From: Candidatus Poribacteria bacterium
Lineage (GTDB): Bacteria > Poribacteria > WGA-4E > WGA-3G
DNA length: 59,620 nucleotides
Assembly (NCBI GenBank): GCA_022821495.1
Contig: JAJEDN010000048.1
Span: 1-59,620, forward strand
Reading direction: 5' to 3'
The translations under genes and the position numbers were made by a program. Of this stretch, positions 45,001 to 54,934 are shown piece by piece (position 1 is the stretch's first letter; each line of letters begins with the position of its first letter). The notes beneath the pieces were generated by a model that did no database searches, was not told where the DNA came from, and saw nothing but the letters and a program-made list of their open reading frames with translations.

Positions 45001-46386
45001 ATGGCAAGACAATATGTTGCTGTGCGTACAGTTGGTAATCCTGCGTATGTGCTTGATCGCATCCGTCAAGCTGTTCAAGCCGAAAACTGGACAAGAATAA
45101 TTCCTGCAGTGAAATTTGAAAGAAGAGCTCGCGGAGAATTTTATTTTTTTCTTGCCATGGAGGGGCAAGGGATAGATTTTTTAGATTTGGTACGTACAAT
45201 TTTTACCCAGTGGAATCTTCCAGGCAATATTATTCCAGCGTTGTTGATACCTGATGAAATTAAGTCAATGGTAAACCAGACAGAACTTGAAACTCACAGT
45301 CTCAACGCACTCACATACAAATCTCTGTGGTCTAGCGATTTTAGCGATCCATTTGACTTGTCCGATACTTTTTCCTATACGGAAAGCACAAGTGATACCT
45401 CGCTTAGAGAACGGTATGATCAATTACCTCACTGGCTATCCGCTAATGCAGCAAGTGATACCTCGCTTGGAGAACGGTATGATCAATTGCTTCACTGGCT
45501 ATCCGCTAATGCAGAAGGGACCTGGCAGACCTTTGTAAGGGTTTGCAGTGTTTTGGCTTTGGCAGACGACGTAAAGGTTGCAAGATCGATTTTTAGACGA
45601 TTAACCCTTCTCGGTCATATTGAAAGTTCAGAGAACGGACAAAATTGGTCAATTTGCCCAACGGCTTTGGTGCGATGTCCTACAGATCAAGACGTTTATA
45701 TTTTAACTGGTCAACAAACACCTATGTTGATTGAGTACCTTAAGGAACATTGCGATGTTGAAACACTTCCCCAACCGAATTATCAGGGACCTCCGTGCGT
45801 GAGAGTAAATGGCACCTTTACAGACGATGTATCGCTCAAGGGTTTTCACCTTGTACATTCAGGAAATATTTCGGTTCAATTGGCACAGTTGCTTCCTGAC
45901 TTAGAGGGATGGAAAGGCATCTTGCCTGTTATAGATCGGCTTAGTACGACCTCTTACAACATTGAGATTTGGAATGGCAGAAAATTTATCCAATGCGATA
46001 AGTTTTATGAAAGACATGGAAAATATTTTGGCGAATCAGGTATGTATCGCTTAGCTAAAAAAGAGGAAAATAATCCTTATCAAATTGTCCTTTATTTTCA
46101 CGAACCAAATCAACGATGGTTGCGTGGAGACTGGTATGGCTTGCGTTTCCTCACATACAATAGTGCAGGACGAAAATTTGAAGTAAAATACGACTCCAGT
46201 GCAAATGAATTAATAATACCAGTTGAGGAACATTGGCCCTTGCTGTATGAACGTGCATTAGTTCTTGCATCTGGTATGTTACCTGTCCGAGATAAGAATT
46301 TTAGATGGCTAAAATATACAAATATATCTAACGAATTGGTTCAATTGCTTGCTGAAAAATTAAGCATTACAATTATGGAGATTTAA
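45001..46386 (+). CDS. Unrecognised protein with 21-residue tandem duplication
   Basis: This 461-residue protein starts at ATG 45001, where AAAGGGG lies upstream; a shadow ATG at 44986 has no such site. I do not recognise it. The first 100 residues form a compact alpha/beta-like segment, and the last 200 contain many Trp and Tyr residues. Residues ~130-171 are two tandem copies of SDTSLxERYDQLxHWLSANA, made by a 63-base duplication at 45389-45514. There is no signal peptide or known motif. It ends one base before the helicase gene, so their translation is probably coupled. It has no counterpart in the short G-H-I-J order I infer for the neighbours. Confidence 0.55.
   Translation: MARQYVAVRTVGNPAYVLDRIRQAVQAENWTRIIPAVKFERRARGEFYFFLAMEGQGIDFLDLVRTIFTQWNLPGNIIPALLIPDEIKSMVNQTELETHSLNALTYKSLWSSDFSDPFDLSDTFSYTESTSDTSLRERYDQLPHWLSANAASDTSLGERYDQLLHWLSANAEGTWQTFVRVCSVLALADDVKVARSIFRRLTLLGHIESSENGQNWSICPTALVRCPTDQDVYILTGQQTPMLIEYLKEHCDVETLPQPNYQGPPCVRVNGTFTDDVSLKGFHLVHSGNISVQLAQLLPDLEGWKGILPVIDRLSTTSYNIEIWNGRKFIQCDKFYERHGKYFGESGMYRLAKKEENNPYQIVLYFHEPNQRWLRGDWYGLRFLTYNSAGRKFEVKYDSSANELIIPVEEHWPLLYERALVLASGMLPVRDKNFRWLKYTNISNELVQLLAEKLSITIMEI
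45389..45514 (+). repeat. 63-bp tandem duplication inside a coding gene
   Basis: Two adjacent 63-base units (45389-45451 and 45452-45514) differ at only three bases. The unit is in frame and encodes 21 residues, so it leaves the reading frame intact. It looks recent. Confidence 0.9.
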
Positions 46387-46387
46387 C

Positions 46388-49300
46388 ATGCATGATCTTG
46401 TTGGTGCTTATGAACGAATGAATAAGGTTTACCAGTGGTATATTGAGAGTGCTTTTCCATTAAGATACGAAGCACTGAGTGAGGAACGGCGGAAACTTCT
46501 GGCACAACAAGGAGTTCTTTCTCAACCACCGCTGCTTGAAACAATCCCAGTATATCCAACCTTGAGCAACAATTTGACTGAAACAAGTCAATTATTACCA
46601 CCGGATTATCAAGACCTTCAATACCTTGCGCAAGATTTACTTCCAACCAATGTTGAACTTTGGGAACATCAATGGGAGAGTCTTCATCAGGTGCTTGTGA
46701 ATAAAAAAGATATAGTAGTAACTACTGGAACTGGGTCAGGTAAGACTGAGTGTTTTCTGTTACCACTTTTAGCAGAATTAGCCCGCGATTCGGCTTCCTG
46801 GCCAGCCTGTCCAAAACCAAATGATGATCGGAAGTGGTGGCAAGATAATCAAACCCCATGGAAAAGCCAATGGACACACACGGGAAGAAAAGAAGAAAAT
46901 CTCCACGCAGTTCGAGCAATCATTCTTTATCCGCTTAACGCTCTTGTTGAGGATCAATTGCGTCGCTTACGAAGTACACTTGATTCAGAGAATGTCCATA
47001 ATTGGTTGAATGACAAACGCGCTGGAAATAGGATTCTGTTTGGAAGATATACTGGAGAAACACCTGTATCTGGCGAACGAGGAAATCCGAATGCAATGAA
47101 TCGCTTACGTGAAAGATTACAGGAGATAGAAAGCACAAGTGAAGAAATCCCTCAACTGTTGGCTGCAAACCCAGATATGGATCAGGACATCCGATACCAT
47201 TTCCCGAACATTGATGGTGGCGAAATGTGGTCTCGATGGGATATGCAGGATACTCCTCCTGATATTCTCATCACCAATTATAGCATGTTGAATATCATGT
47301 TAATGCGTAGAATTGAATCGTGTATCTTTGATAGCACACGAGAATGGCTGGCAGGTGATTCAACGCGTAAGTTCTACTTAATTGTTGACGAACTACATTC
47401 CTACCGTGGCACTTCTGGTACAGAGGTAGCATATATTTTACGTTTATTACTTGATCGAATCGGCTTGAGTCCAAATTCTGACCAGTTGACTATCCTCGCA
47501 ACTTCTGCAAGTGTCACTAAAACACCTGAATCTCGTAAATTTTTGCAAGAATTCTTTGGAAGAAATCGATTTGAGATTATAGGGAAACAACAGCGACAGC
47601 CTACGGCAGGTGCTCGAGTTAGAATGATGCCTTTTCAAAAAGCTTTTGAGAAATTCACGCAGACGGTTCAACCGGACCTATTTGACCCTATGTCCCCACC
47701 TAATCCTGAATCGAACACAAATAAAAAAGCGATTGCTGAACTTGCAACATCTTTGGGACAACCACATCAATCTGAACTTCCAGCGGAAGTCAGATTAGCA
47801 AATGCTTTAAAGACTCATAATGCTCCAGATGCTATTAGAGACGCTTGTGTTGCCGAAAACGAAAGTGTTCGACCAACGAAGGTTCCTGATTTAGATGACA
47901 TTCTCTTTCCGGGGGCACGTGTGCAAAACCAGACTGCCTCTGATGCAATGAGAGGATTGTTACTTGCACTCGGCATGAGTAAGGAATCAGTAACAGGACC
48001 TTCACCACAGCCCGTGCGGGGTCATATCTTTTTCCACAACCTGCAGAATCTTTGGGCGTGTTCAAATCCAGAATGTACTGACACGAATTGTGATACAACA
48101 CAACGTCAAGATGCTGTTGCATTAGACATGGCGATTCCTATTGGTGCAATACACAAGGAACATCGTCTGACATGTACCTGTGGAGGGAGGGTACTTGACC
48201 TTATAGTTTGTGAGGTGTGTGGGGATGTTTTTCTTGGAGGTTTTAGAGCAAAACGAAGAATTGGTACTCAAGAAATTGAGATTCTAACCGCTGACCAGCC
48301 AGATTTAGAAAACATGCCTGATCGCTTGTCAGTTGAACAAAAATATGGTCAATACGCTGTCTTCTGGCCTTTAAACGAAGATGCCTCGTGGACAACAGAA
48401 CCGCAAGACGACAGATATCAACACGATCATATCATTAGACAATGGAGAAGGGCTTATCTTAATGCATTTTCTGGAATACTTCGGCAAACCGCTGACCTAT
48501 CGAAATCGGATGGGGAAATTGCAGGCTGGCTATATTTTATATCAGGTGATCATCCTGATGAACCAGCTATGCCACACAAGTGTCCGCGATGTGATGCCGA
48601 TTACCGTCGCGGTAGGCGAATTCCTACCCCTTTACGTAATCACAGAACAGGTTTCCAAAAAGCATGTCAGGTGATTGCCAGCGCACTTTGCCGTGAAATG
48701 CCTGAGATGCTTAACAATAGGCGTTCGCGGAAACTCGTTATCTTTTCAGATAGCCGTCAAGATGCAGCGAAATTGGCAGCTGGTATGGAGCGTGATCATT
48801 TTCGGGATATGATTCGTTTAGCATTGATTTATGCTTTAAACGGTTATTGGTCTCAGTTTGAATCCTATGTTCGCAAAACCGTTAATAGCATCCCAAATTC
48901 ACTTGAAAGACTACAATCTGTTAATCCACATTTGGGAGATGTCTCTTCTGGTTCGATTCAATCCGATGATGAAGAAGCTTCAAGAAACTTCCAATTAGCC
49001 AATCAGGGACTTGCCTTAGAAATGTTAAATTGGCTGTTAAACATCCCACCTGGAAATCAGGATACCTTTGATACATTGATGAACATGATTGTAGAATACC
49101 CTGGACGCATTCCACTTGCAGAAATTCGGGGAGTCGTGCACAACTTAATGCTCAACCTTGGAACGAATCCGGGTGGGACATCTTATCAGTTATTACAATA
49201 CCGAGTGGACAGCGAGTATCATGATTGGTATGAAAGTTATAATTGGGAAGGTGATATCCCACAAGAGAAAACTGATTTGGTACCACAAGCCTCTCGGTTA

Positions 49301-52120
49301 TTAGGACGGATTGATTCATCTTTGATGTCCGAACTGATGTACGCACTGTTCCCACATGTTGCCAGAACACTGGAAAGTCTCGGACAAGGATGGGTTACTT
49401 ATCAACGAGTTGGGAATCCTATAGATCGAGTTGTTGAAGTGACCGATGCAGTCATTCGCCTTTTGGGAACCCGCCGCGCTCATCGCTATGCGGAATATTT
49501 TGGACAAGGCGATTCAACCAAGTTTCCAGCTGCTATACGTGATTACCTAGAGGAAGTAGAAATTCCAGACACAACTGTAGAGCAACAATTGATTCAATCC
49601 AATGTTGGTATTGGAGGACGCTACAGTATCGGACTGGATCCGGAGAATTTGTATCTGATGTTACCGACTGAAAGAGATGGTGAAGAATTTCCTAGCGGAT
49701 TTCGCTGCCCAGTTTGTAATGGATTCTATCTACATTCTGCTGGCAACCTATGTCCAAAATGTGGAAACGTTCAACTTGAGAGTAGTACTACACAACAAGC
49801 TCCGTTTGATTACTATCTTTACCTTTCGGAGAGATCCGGTTTGCCCTTCCGCTTTCACTGTGAGGAATTGACAGGTCAAACCGATTCACCTGATCGCCCC
49901 CGACGGCAGCGGAGGTTCCAAGAGATCTTTGTACAAGATGACATCCCACAAGTTCACGGAATAGATTTACTTAGTGTTACCACAACAATGGAAGCAGGTG
50001 TTGATATTGGATCACTTTTAGCGGTTATGATGGCAAATATGCCACCAAGACGATTTAATTATCAACAGCGGGTTGGACGCGCTGGAAGGCGCGGGACAGG
50101 TGTTTCTCTTGCAGTAACATTTTGCAGAGGACGCAGTCACGATGACTATTACTATCTTCGAACAGAACAAATGACAGGAGATCCACCATCACATCCGTAT
50201 GTTGATATGGATCGTATTCCCATTGTTCGTCGTGTTATCGTGAAAGAAATTTTACGCCAAGCATTTGATGCTATACCTACTGATGTTCGCGAGACATCAA
50301 TGGAACAAACGGTTAATCGATTTCAAGAAAGTGTGCACGGAGAATTTGGACCTGCTGAAAGATGGACTGATCTTAGTCAAGATATACAGAATTGGCTAGA
50401 TAGTCCTGAAGCTCAACCAGTAATTGATGGGATCTTAGAAATATTACGAGTTGGGACACCTTGGGAGCAAGGATCTGTCTCCGATTCAATTTTCTGTCAA
50501 GATATGATATCGTTTGTGAAAGATGAATTAGTTTCAAAAATCACCGATATAGTCGATGATGTAAGGTTCACGCAGGAGGCGCTCAGTGAACAATTGGCAA
50601 ATGCTGGTCTCCTTCCAATGTTCGGATTCCCGACTCGGAGTCGCCTTCTGTATACCCGTTGGCCAAGAAGAAGCAATCCGTGGCCTCCAGAACAAGGTAA
50701 AGTTGACCGGGACTTAGACATTGCACTTAGTCAATTTGCTCCAGGATCCGAAACAGTAAAAGATAAAGCCGTGCATACTGCATGTGGTGTTGTTGAACTC
50801 ATTCCACAAGGAAGTGGTGCGCCTGCTCCAAGACCAGGATTTTATCCTGCCCTTACCCGTGGAAATCCATCTCCTGTAGGATTGTGTAATAACTGCCAAG
50901 CTGTCGATAATCTTGAGGCAACGGAGGCACCCGCGCGAGGTGATCAAGAACCAGAGCTTACTGAGTGTCCCGTATGTAAGCAGGATACGTTTCGTTCAAT
51001 TGATGCCCGTGAACCGAAAGGTTTCTTCACAGATTTAGCTCCAGACGATTTTGAAGGTTCGTTTGAATGGAATCCACGTTCTACGCGACCAACGCTAAGT
51101 TTGAAAAGCCAAGGGGCACAAACAGAACTTGTCGGCAATACTAACGTATCCGCCTTTGAAGATGAGATCATTTCGGTTAACGACAATGGCGGAAGAAGTG
51201 GTTTCTATTTTCGATCGTCAACAACGGTTTATGGACGAAGCCAACCTGGAGCGTATGCAGTCGAACCGCGCAGCGATAGTTATGTTACCGTTGCTGGTGA
51301 TACCTATCGCATTGCTCTCCTTTCCCGATCACGCACTGACATTTTATTGGTTGATTTAAAAAAATGGTCTGATGGCGTATTTGCAGATCCAGCTCAGATT
51401 GAAGGACGCGCTGCTTGGTATTCTCTCGCCTTTTTCTTACGAGCAGCTGCATCCGCAGAACTTGATGTTGACCCGACAGAACTTAACGCTGGATTCCGTT
51501 CAATCAATCCGTGGGACACACCTATTGGACAGGCTTTCCTCTCAGACAAACTCGAAAATGGTGCTGGATACTGTCGTTGGTTCGGCAAACCAGAGCATTT
51601 CCAATTATTGCTAGATCAAGCCAAACCAGAAGAACCAAAAAGTCTCGCTGAGTTATGGATGAAGGCAGACCATAACCCTAATCACATTCATGAATGCGAC
51701 ACTTCCTGCAACACTTGTCTACGAGATTTCCACAATCTCCCTTACCACGGTTTGCTTGATTGGCGACTTGCGCTCGACATGGCTCGAATAGCAGCAGCAT
51801 CTACAGAAACCATTGACCTTGTGTCTCAATGGGGTCAATATGACAATCCGTGGAGTGTACTACTTCAAGGAGATAATGCACCAGTACCAGCCACCATGCA
51901 TCGACTTGGATATGACCTTAAAAACTTTGGTGATTTGCGAGGTTATGTCAAACAAGGGGGAACTATAAAGAAGATTTGGATTGAGTGTCATCCGCTATGG
52001 ACAAAAGACCATCCATTATACATTGCTGCAGCTGAAGAAGCAGAAAGTGATCATCCAAGATATGAAGTAGACATGATGAACCCATTCAAAGCACTCCGAC
52101 GTCCAGCAGATTATGTGTGA
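46388..52120 (+). CDS. DEAD/DEAH helicase with DUF1998-type C-terminus, DpdJ-like
   Basis: This 1910-residue superfamily 2 helicase has Walker A TGTGSGKT at residues 113-120, a D-E-L-H box (IVDELHSYRGTSGTE) near residue 334, ILATSAS (motif III), TTTMEAGVDIG, and QQRVGRAGRRGTG (motif VI) near 1227-1239. Between the two RecA-like domains are several zinc-type cysteine sets, such as CSNPECTDTNCD, CTCGGRVLDLIVCEVCGD, CPRCDADY and CPVCNGF..CPKCGN. The C-terminus has the DUF1998-like DTSCNTCLRDFHN near residue 1775. This COG1205-like layout matches DpdJ and the fused relatives of DISARM DrmA/DrmB. It is the last gene of the operon, with GGAG before the ATG. Confidence 0.8.
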   Translation: MHDLVGAYERMNKVYQWYIESAFPLRYEALSEERRKLLAQQGVLSQPPLLETIPVYPTLSNNLTETSQLLPPDYQDLQYLAQDLLPTNVELWEHQWESLHQVLVNKKDIVVTTGTGSGKTECFLLPLLAELARDSASWPACPKPNDDRKWWQDNQTPWKSQWTHTGRKEENLHAVRAIILYPLNALVEDQLRRLRSTLDSENVHNWLNDKRAGNRILFGRYTGETPVSGERGNPNAMNRLRERLQEIESTSEEIPQLLAANPDMDQDIRYHFPNIDGGEMWSRWDMQDTPPDILITNYSMLNIMLMRRIESCIFDSTREWLAGDSTRKFYLIVDELHSYRGTSGTEVAYILRLLLDRIGLSPNSDQLTILATSASVTKTPESRKFLQEFFGRNRFEIIGKQQRQPTAGARVRMMPFQKAFEKFTQTVQPDLFDPMSPPNPESNTNKKAIAELATSLGQPHQSELPAEVRLANALKTHNAPDAIRDACVAENESVRPTKVPDLDDILFPGARVQNQTASDAMRGLLLALGMSKESVTGPSPQPVRGHIFFHNLQNLWACSNPECTDTNCDTTQRQDAVALDMAIPIGAIHKEHRLTCTCGGRVLDLIVCEVCGDVFLGGFRAKRRIGTQEIEILTADQPDLENMPDRLSVEQKYGQYAVFWPLNEDASWTTEPQDDRYQHDHIIRQWRRAYLNAFSGILRQTADLSKSDGEIAGWLYFISGDHPDEPAMPHKCPRCDADYRRGRRIPTPLRNHRTGFQKACQVIASALCREMPEMLNNRRSRKLVIFSDSRQDAAKLAAGMERDHFRDMIRLALIYALNGYWSQFESYVRKTVNSIPNSLERLQSVNPHLGDVSSGSIQSDDEEASRNFQLANQGLALEMLNWLLNIPPGNQDTFDTLMNMIVEYPGRIPLAEIRGVVHNLMLNLGTNPGGTSYQLLQYRVDSEYHDWYESYNWEGDIPQEKTDLVPQASRLLGRIDSSLMSELMYALFPHVARTLESLGQGWVTYQRVGNPIDRVVEVTDAVIRLLGTRRAHRYAEYFGQGDSTKFPAAIRDYLEEVEIPDTTVEQQLIQSNVGIGGRYSIGLDPENLYLMLPTERDGEEFPSGFRCPVCNGFYLHSAGNLCPKCGNVQLESSTTQQAPFDYYLYLSERSGLPFRFHCEELTGQTDSPDRPRRQRRFQEIFVQDDIPQVHGIDLLSVTTTMEAGVDIGSLLAVMMANMPPRRFNYQQRVGRAGRRGTGVSLAVTFCRGRSHDDYYYLRTEQMTGDPPSHPYVDMDRIPIVRRVIVKEILRQAFDAIPTDVRETSMEQTVNRFQESVHGEFGPAERWTDLSQDIQNWLDSPEAQPVIDGILEILRVGTPWEQGSVSDSIFCQDMISFVKDELVSKITDIVDDVRFTQEALSEQLANAGLLPMFGFPTRSRLLYTRWPRRSNPWPPEQGKVDRDLDIALSQFAPGSETVKDKAVHTACGVVELIPQGSGAPAPRPGFYPALTRGNPSPVGLCNNCQAVDNLEATEAPARGDQEPELTECPVCKQDTFRSIDAREPKGFFTDLAPDDFEGSFEWNPRSTRPTLSLKSQGAQTELVGNTNVSAFEDEIISVNDNGGRSGFYFRSSTTVYGRSQPGAYAVEPRSDSYVTVAGDTYRIALLSRSRTDILLVDLKKWSDGVFADPAQIEGRAAWYSLAFFLRAAASAELDVDPTELNAGFRSINPWDTPIGQAFLSDKLENGAGYCRWFGKPEHFQLLLDQAKPEEPKSLAELWMKADHNPNHIHECDTSCNTCLRDFHNLPYHGLLDWRLALDMARIAAASTETIDLVSQWGQYDNPWSVLLQGDNAPVPATMHRLGYDLKNFGDLRGYVKQGGTIKKIWIECHPLWTKDHPLYIAAAEEAESDHPRYEVDMMNPFKALRRPADYV

Positions 52121-52475
52121 ACGATACCGATAAGGCGTTGCCCAAACGACATTTTCCTTATCAGCGAGAAGTTAATGCAAAGATATCACGTGGTGTAGTA
52201 ACTCTATAATATAGATAGTTAGTCTTGTTGTTTTAGTAGCACAATACTCTACTTCAATGAACATTCAATGACTATTAGTCTTTCAACTTTGAACTTAAAG
52301 GGCGGTTGGTAGTAGTGCGATTTATCGCACATCAGCAACGGGCAATGAATTGCCCTACTACAAACAGGATCACCTATAATCTGAAACTTGACAAACACTA
52401 CTATGTTCGGTTTGGTGCTACCTGCGAATCGCTCTGGAGAGGACTTAGGCCAGAGGCTGGAAAGTGAATAAGTGA
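52121..52475. other. Intergenic region after the helicase
   Basis: These 355 bases hold two copies of the GTAGTAGTGCGATTTATCGCAC/GGCAATGAATTGCC repeat (about 52310-52375) and otherwise AT-rich sequence. No terminator with a T run is visible right after the helicase stop. Confidence 0.55.
52308..52372. repeat. GTAGTAGTGCGATTTATCGCAC repeat, copy 2
   Basis: GTGCGATTTATCGCAC is an 16-base palindrome with an AT core, preceded by GTAGTA. GGGCAATGAATTGCCC follows directly and is also palindromic. Related copies occur at 38530 and 59487. Confidence 0.5.
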
Positions 52476-52781
52476 ATGATGATTGTAGGAACGAGAATAT
52501 CAGTACCGCAAATCATACACCAAATAGATGAGCTAATTAGGGATACGCACACGTCCCGGGAAAAAAAGGTCGAAAATCTGAAAAACCTTGCAATGACATG
52601 CTGGCAGGAAGTTATACCAGAATACGAAAACCCAGAAATCTTTAACAAACTTAAAACTGATGAAGTCCAGAAGCGTTGGGCAAGTGTCCGTAATGAAGTT
52701 GAGAAATATGAGACAAAATCTCAAATTTTGTATGTTCTCGATTGGCCGGCTTCCAGCGGTAATTTCAATTGGGTAAAGTGA
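52476..52781 (+). CDS. Small hypothetical protein
   Basis: This 101-residue protein is helical and charged, with no motif that I recognise. It starts MMIVGTRISVPQIIHQIDEL; the second ATG at 52479 is equally possible. There is no good ribosome-binding site. Its composition resembles the preceding island genes and it shares their strand, so it may be a late part of that island. The opposite strand has only a shorter frame. Confidence 0.45.
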   Translation: MMIVGTRISVPQIIHQIDELIRDTHTSREKKVENLKNLAMTCWQEVIPEYENPEIFNKLKTDEVQKRWASVRNEVEKYETKSQILYVLDWPASSGNFNWVK

Positions 52782-52817
52782 ATGGAGTTTTGAATTGCAT
52801 GAGGTCCGTTACATATA

Positions 52818-52933
52818 GGACTTACGCAAATTGAGCAAATATCGGACATTTGGACGCAAAAAGCCGTAATTTTCGTATTTTAACCCCCTAAATCCCCCTT
52901 ATCAGGAGGACTTTAAGAGGGTATGTGTAAGCC
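52818..52933. mobile_element. MITE-like element, copy 2 (GGACTTACGCA inverted ends)
   Basis: The element starts GGACTTACGCA and ends TGTGTAAGCC. Its inside (ACCCCCTAAATCCCCCTTATCAGGAGGACTTTAAGAGGG) matches the reverse complement of copy 1 at 13851-13986. It is 116 bases long and non-coding. Confidence 0.65.
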
Positions 52934-52987
52934 TTAACCTAATGATCCACATTACCATCAGCGGATTTGAATAGAAGGAGAGGCTTT

Positions 52988-53725
52988 ATGAAGACGGTAT
53001 TTAAATTTATTTTCTTTGTCTTGTTAAGTATCTCTGTCTTGGGTTTTGTGATTACGGCTTTTTTGTATGTTTTCGCGCCAGATAAGGCGGAGTTGGCGGA
53101 AAATCCTAAACAAGTGGTGCCGGTATCCGATCCAACAAATGAAATGTCAGTACCCACAGAGGTATCGGATCAGGAGACCGTACAAACCGCGCCTGCGGAA
53201 GCGGTTACAGCACCAGAACCGAAAGTGTTGGCTGAGCAGGAACCGGTAGCAGAAAATGAACAGACCTCACCACTTCCAGAGACCAAACAGATTTCTTGGG
53301 ATTTAACGCCCGCAGAACAGGGACTGGAGATTGACGGCTGGATTTTGATTGAAGGGTATCAAGATGATCTTATAGGAGCGACTGTCAGGCAATCTGATGC
53401 GACTCGCGTTTTGGAATGGAACGATCCGAGCCACTTATTTGGGACGAACGGTCTGATAGACATCGCCAGTCAATCGACAGGACTTCCTGCATCCGGTGAT
53501 AGAATTATAGGTGTGTCAGGACTCGTTGAAAACCCTCGTGAAAATGAAACGGTTGTTCAAATCAATGAGACGCTACTGCAGGAACAGACCGTTTTGATTC
53601 GTGTGGTAGGACAGATTGATCGTATCGGCGGAGATAGGCTTCCAAAACGATGGACGGTGTTTCTAAAAAAGGGTGTTCATGTTGATTTTGTAGGGCAGCA
53701 AATTGAGGAAAATGATAGTCAGTGA
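52988..53725 (+). CDS. Membrane-anchored hypothetical protein with Pro/Glu-rich linker
   Basis: This 245-residue protein starts at ATG 52988, where AAGGAGAGG lies upstream. One N-terminal membrane helix (residues 5-28: FIFFVLLSISVLGFVITAFLYVF) is followed by a linker of about 75 residues rich in Pro, Glu, Val and Thr (VVPVSDPTNEMSVPTEVSDQE and so on). A globular C-terminal domain of ~140 residues follows. I do not recognise that domain. It faces the periplasm or surface if the helix is an uncleaved anchor. Codon use is closer to the chromosomal genes before 36.8 kb than to the island genes on either side. Confidence 0.65.
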   Translation: MKTVFKFIFFVLLSISVLGFVITAFLYVFAPDKAELAENPKQVVPVSDPTNEMSVPTEVSDQETVQTAPAEAVTAPEPKVLAEQEPVAENEQTSPLPETKQISWDLTPAEQGLEIDGWILIEGYQDDLIGATVRQSDATRVLEWNDPSHLFGTNGLIDIASQSTGLPASGDRIIGVSGLVENPRENETVVQINETLLQEQTVLIRVVGQIDRIGGDRLPKRWTVFLKKGVHVDFVGQQIEENDSQ

Positions 53726-53770
53726 GATTGAGTTGTTTTATTAGCAAGAAATTCAACCTCATTATCCGGG

Positions 53771-54934
53771 TCAACGAAAAGAACGTTCATTCGTCTCCTC
53801 AAAAAACAATTCTTCACTGTGAGTCGCCATTTGAAAGGCGATTCGATCTTTTAAGATTTGTGGGTTGAAGTTTTTGCGAACTTCTTCATCAATCCGGTTC
53901 AGTAAAAATGGGATTTCGTGGCCGGCATTGTTCATTTGGCAATCAGCTGCCATGATGCGTAGCATATCCTCCAAGTGATCCTTGTGTACCTCAAAACCGA
54001 ATGCCTTATTCCGAGGCTTAAACACACCTTTGAATATGTTAGAAGCTACGCTATTCTTAAACCTATCCGATACATAACGGTTACGAGCTGCGCTGCTCTG
54101 ATTTAAATGTTCCTCTAAAGTTCCAACCACGTAAATTTCACCAGGTTTGAGTGCGCGAGCAAATTTGGTAAATATAGGATTTGCTATATTTTTCAAGACA
54201 CCCAAAGATTGTTTTCCACTTTGAAACAGTTCATTATATAACTGAATCCCTTCAGGTCTCGCTATGAGAGACTCATCAACCAAGGGGCCATCCAAAAATA
54301 GGTATGGTTCCTCAATTTCAAGACAGTGCTGAACTTCGTAATATCGTAAGTAGGCTGTAGGATATGTACCGAATAGTCCTCGTTTCTCACGCGCAATGAA
54401 ATCATCCGTATCAGACGCTTCAGATAGGAAAACCTTGCTTGACCAATAGTGTAGAGAGTCTTGCATCGGCCGACGATGTGAGAGGCTACCAATGCCAACA
54501 CAGATAGCTTGCCCTGTTGAATACTTCTGCATTGGAAGTGCAAAAGTTCCATCTATAGCAGCGACTTCACCATTTTTTAATTCTTTTGCCTTACTGAATG
54601 AACCAAACTCAACCTTACGCAAGGGATTAGATAAATCCTCTTCCATAGTTTCACGCGCTTCTTGTATTGTTTTTCGGACTTGGTCGTTGTCGAGCATCTC
54701 CACAACATCGTCTGCAATCCCACCGAAATTATCAGTAAAGGCATCTTTTGATATTCGCTTCGATCTACTGAGGAGTTCGTGGAACATTTCAGCTTGTCTC
54801 TCGTGTTTTGATGGATTAAAGAGCGGATCGCTTGAAAGGGAATCCGAGCCCGGATCTGACAGTCTCTCGTGTTTCGATCGATTAAAGAATTTTTGAATCT
54901 TCCTAAACATTTGCAATTCCTCACTTTTATCCAT
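53771..54934 (-). CDS. NurA-domain nuclease
   Basis: This 387-residue protein is predicted to be the single-/double-strand nuclease that works with HerA in DNA end resection. I start it at ATG 54934, which overlaps the herA-like stop codon by eight bases (ATGGATAA); ATG 54910 has a better ribosome-binding site (GAGG). The NurA core is visible as VAAIDGTFALPM (the catalytic Asp near residue 128), EPYLFLDGPLVDES, GEIYVVGTLEEHLNQ and EIPFLLNRIDEEVRKN near the C-terminus. The N-terminal 50 residues are charged, with a repeated S-K-H-E-R element. It is on the strand opposite the large operon. Confidence 0.78.
   Translation of the reverse strand: MDKSEELQMFRKIQKFFNRSKHERLSDPGSDSLSSDPLFNPSKHERQAEMFHELLSRSKRISKDAFTDNFGGIADDVVEMLDNDQVRKTIQEARETMEEDLSNPLRKVEFGSFSKAKELKNGEVAAIDGTFALPMQKYSTGQAICVGIGSLSHRRPMQDSLHYWSSKVFLSEASDTDDFIAREKRGLFGTYPTAYLRYYEVQHCLEIEEPYLFLDGPLVDESLIARPEGIQLYNELFQSGKQSLGVLKNIANPIFTKFARALKPGEIYVVGTLEEHLNQSSAARNRYVSDRFKNSVASNIFKGVFKPRNKAFGFEVHKDHLEDMLRIMAADCQMNNAGHEIPFLLNRIDEEVRKNFNPQILKDRIAFQMATHSEELFFEETNERSFR

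Noticed and set aside
46388..52120. DISARM (drmA/drmB) system
   Set aside because: The helicase plus DUF1998-like fusion fits, but there is no methyltransferase, no separate drmB and no PLD drmC nearby, while a TGT-like gene is present.
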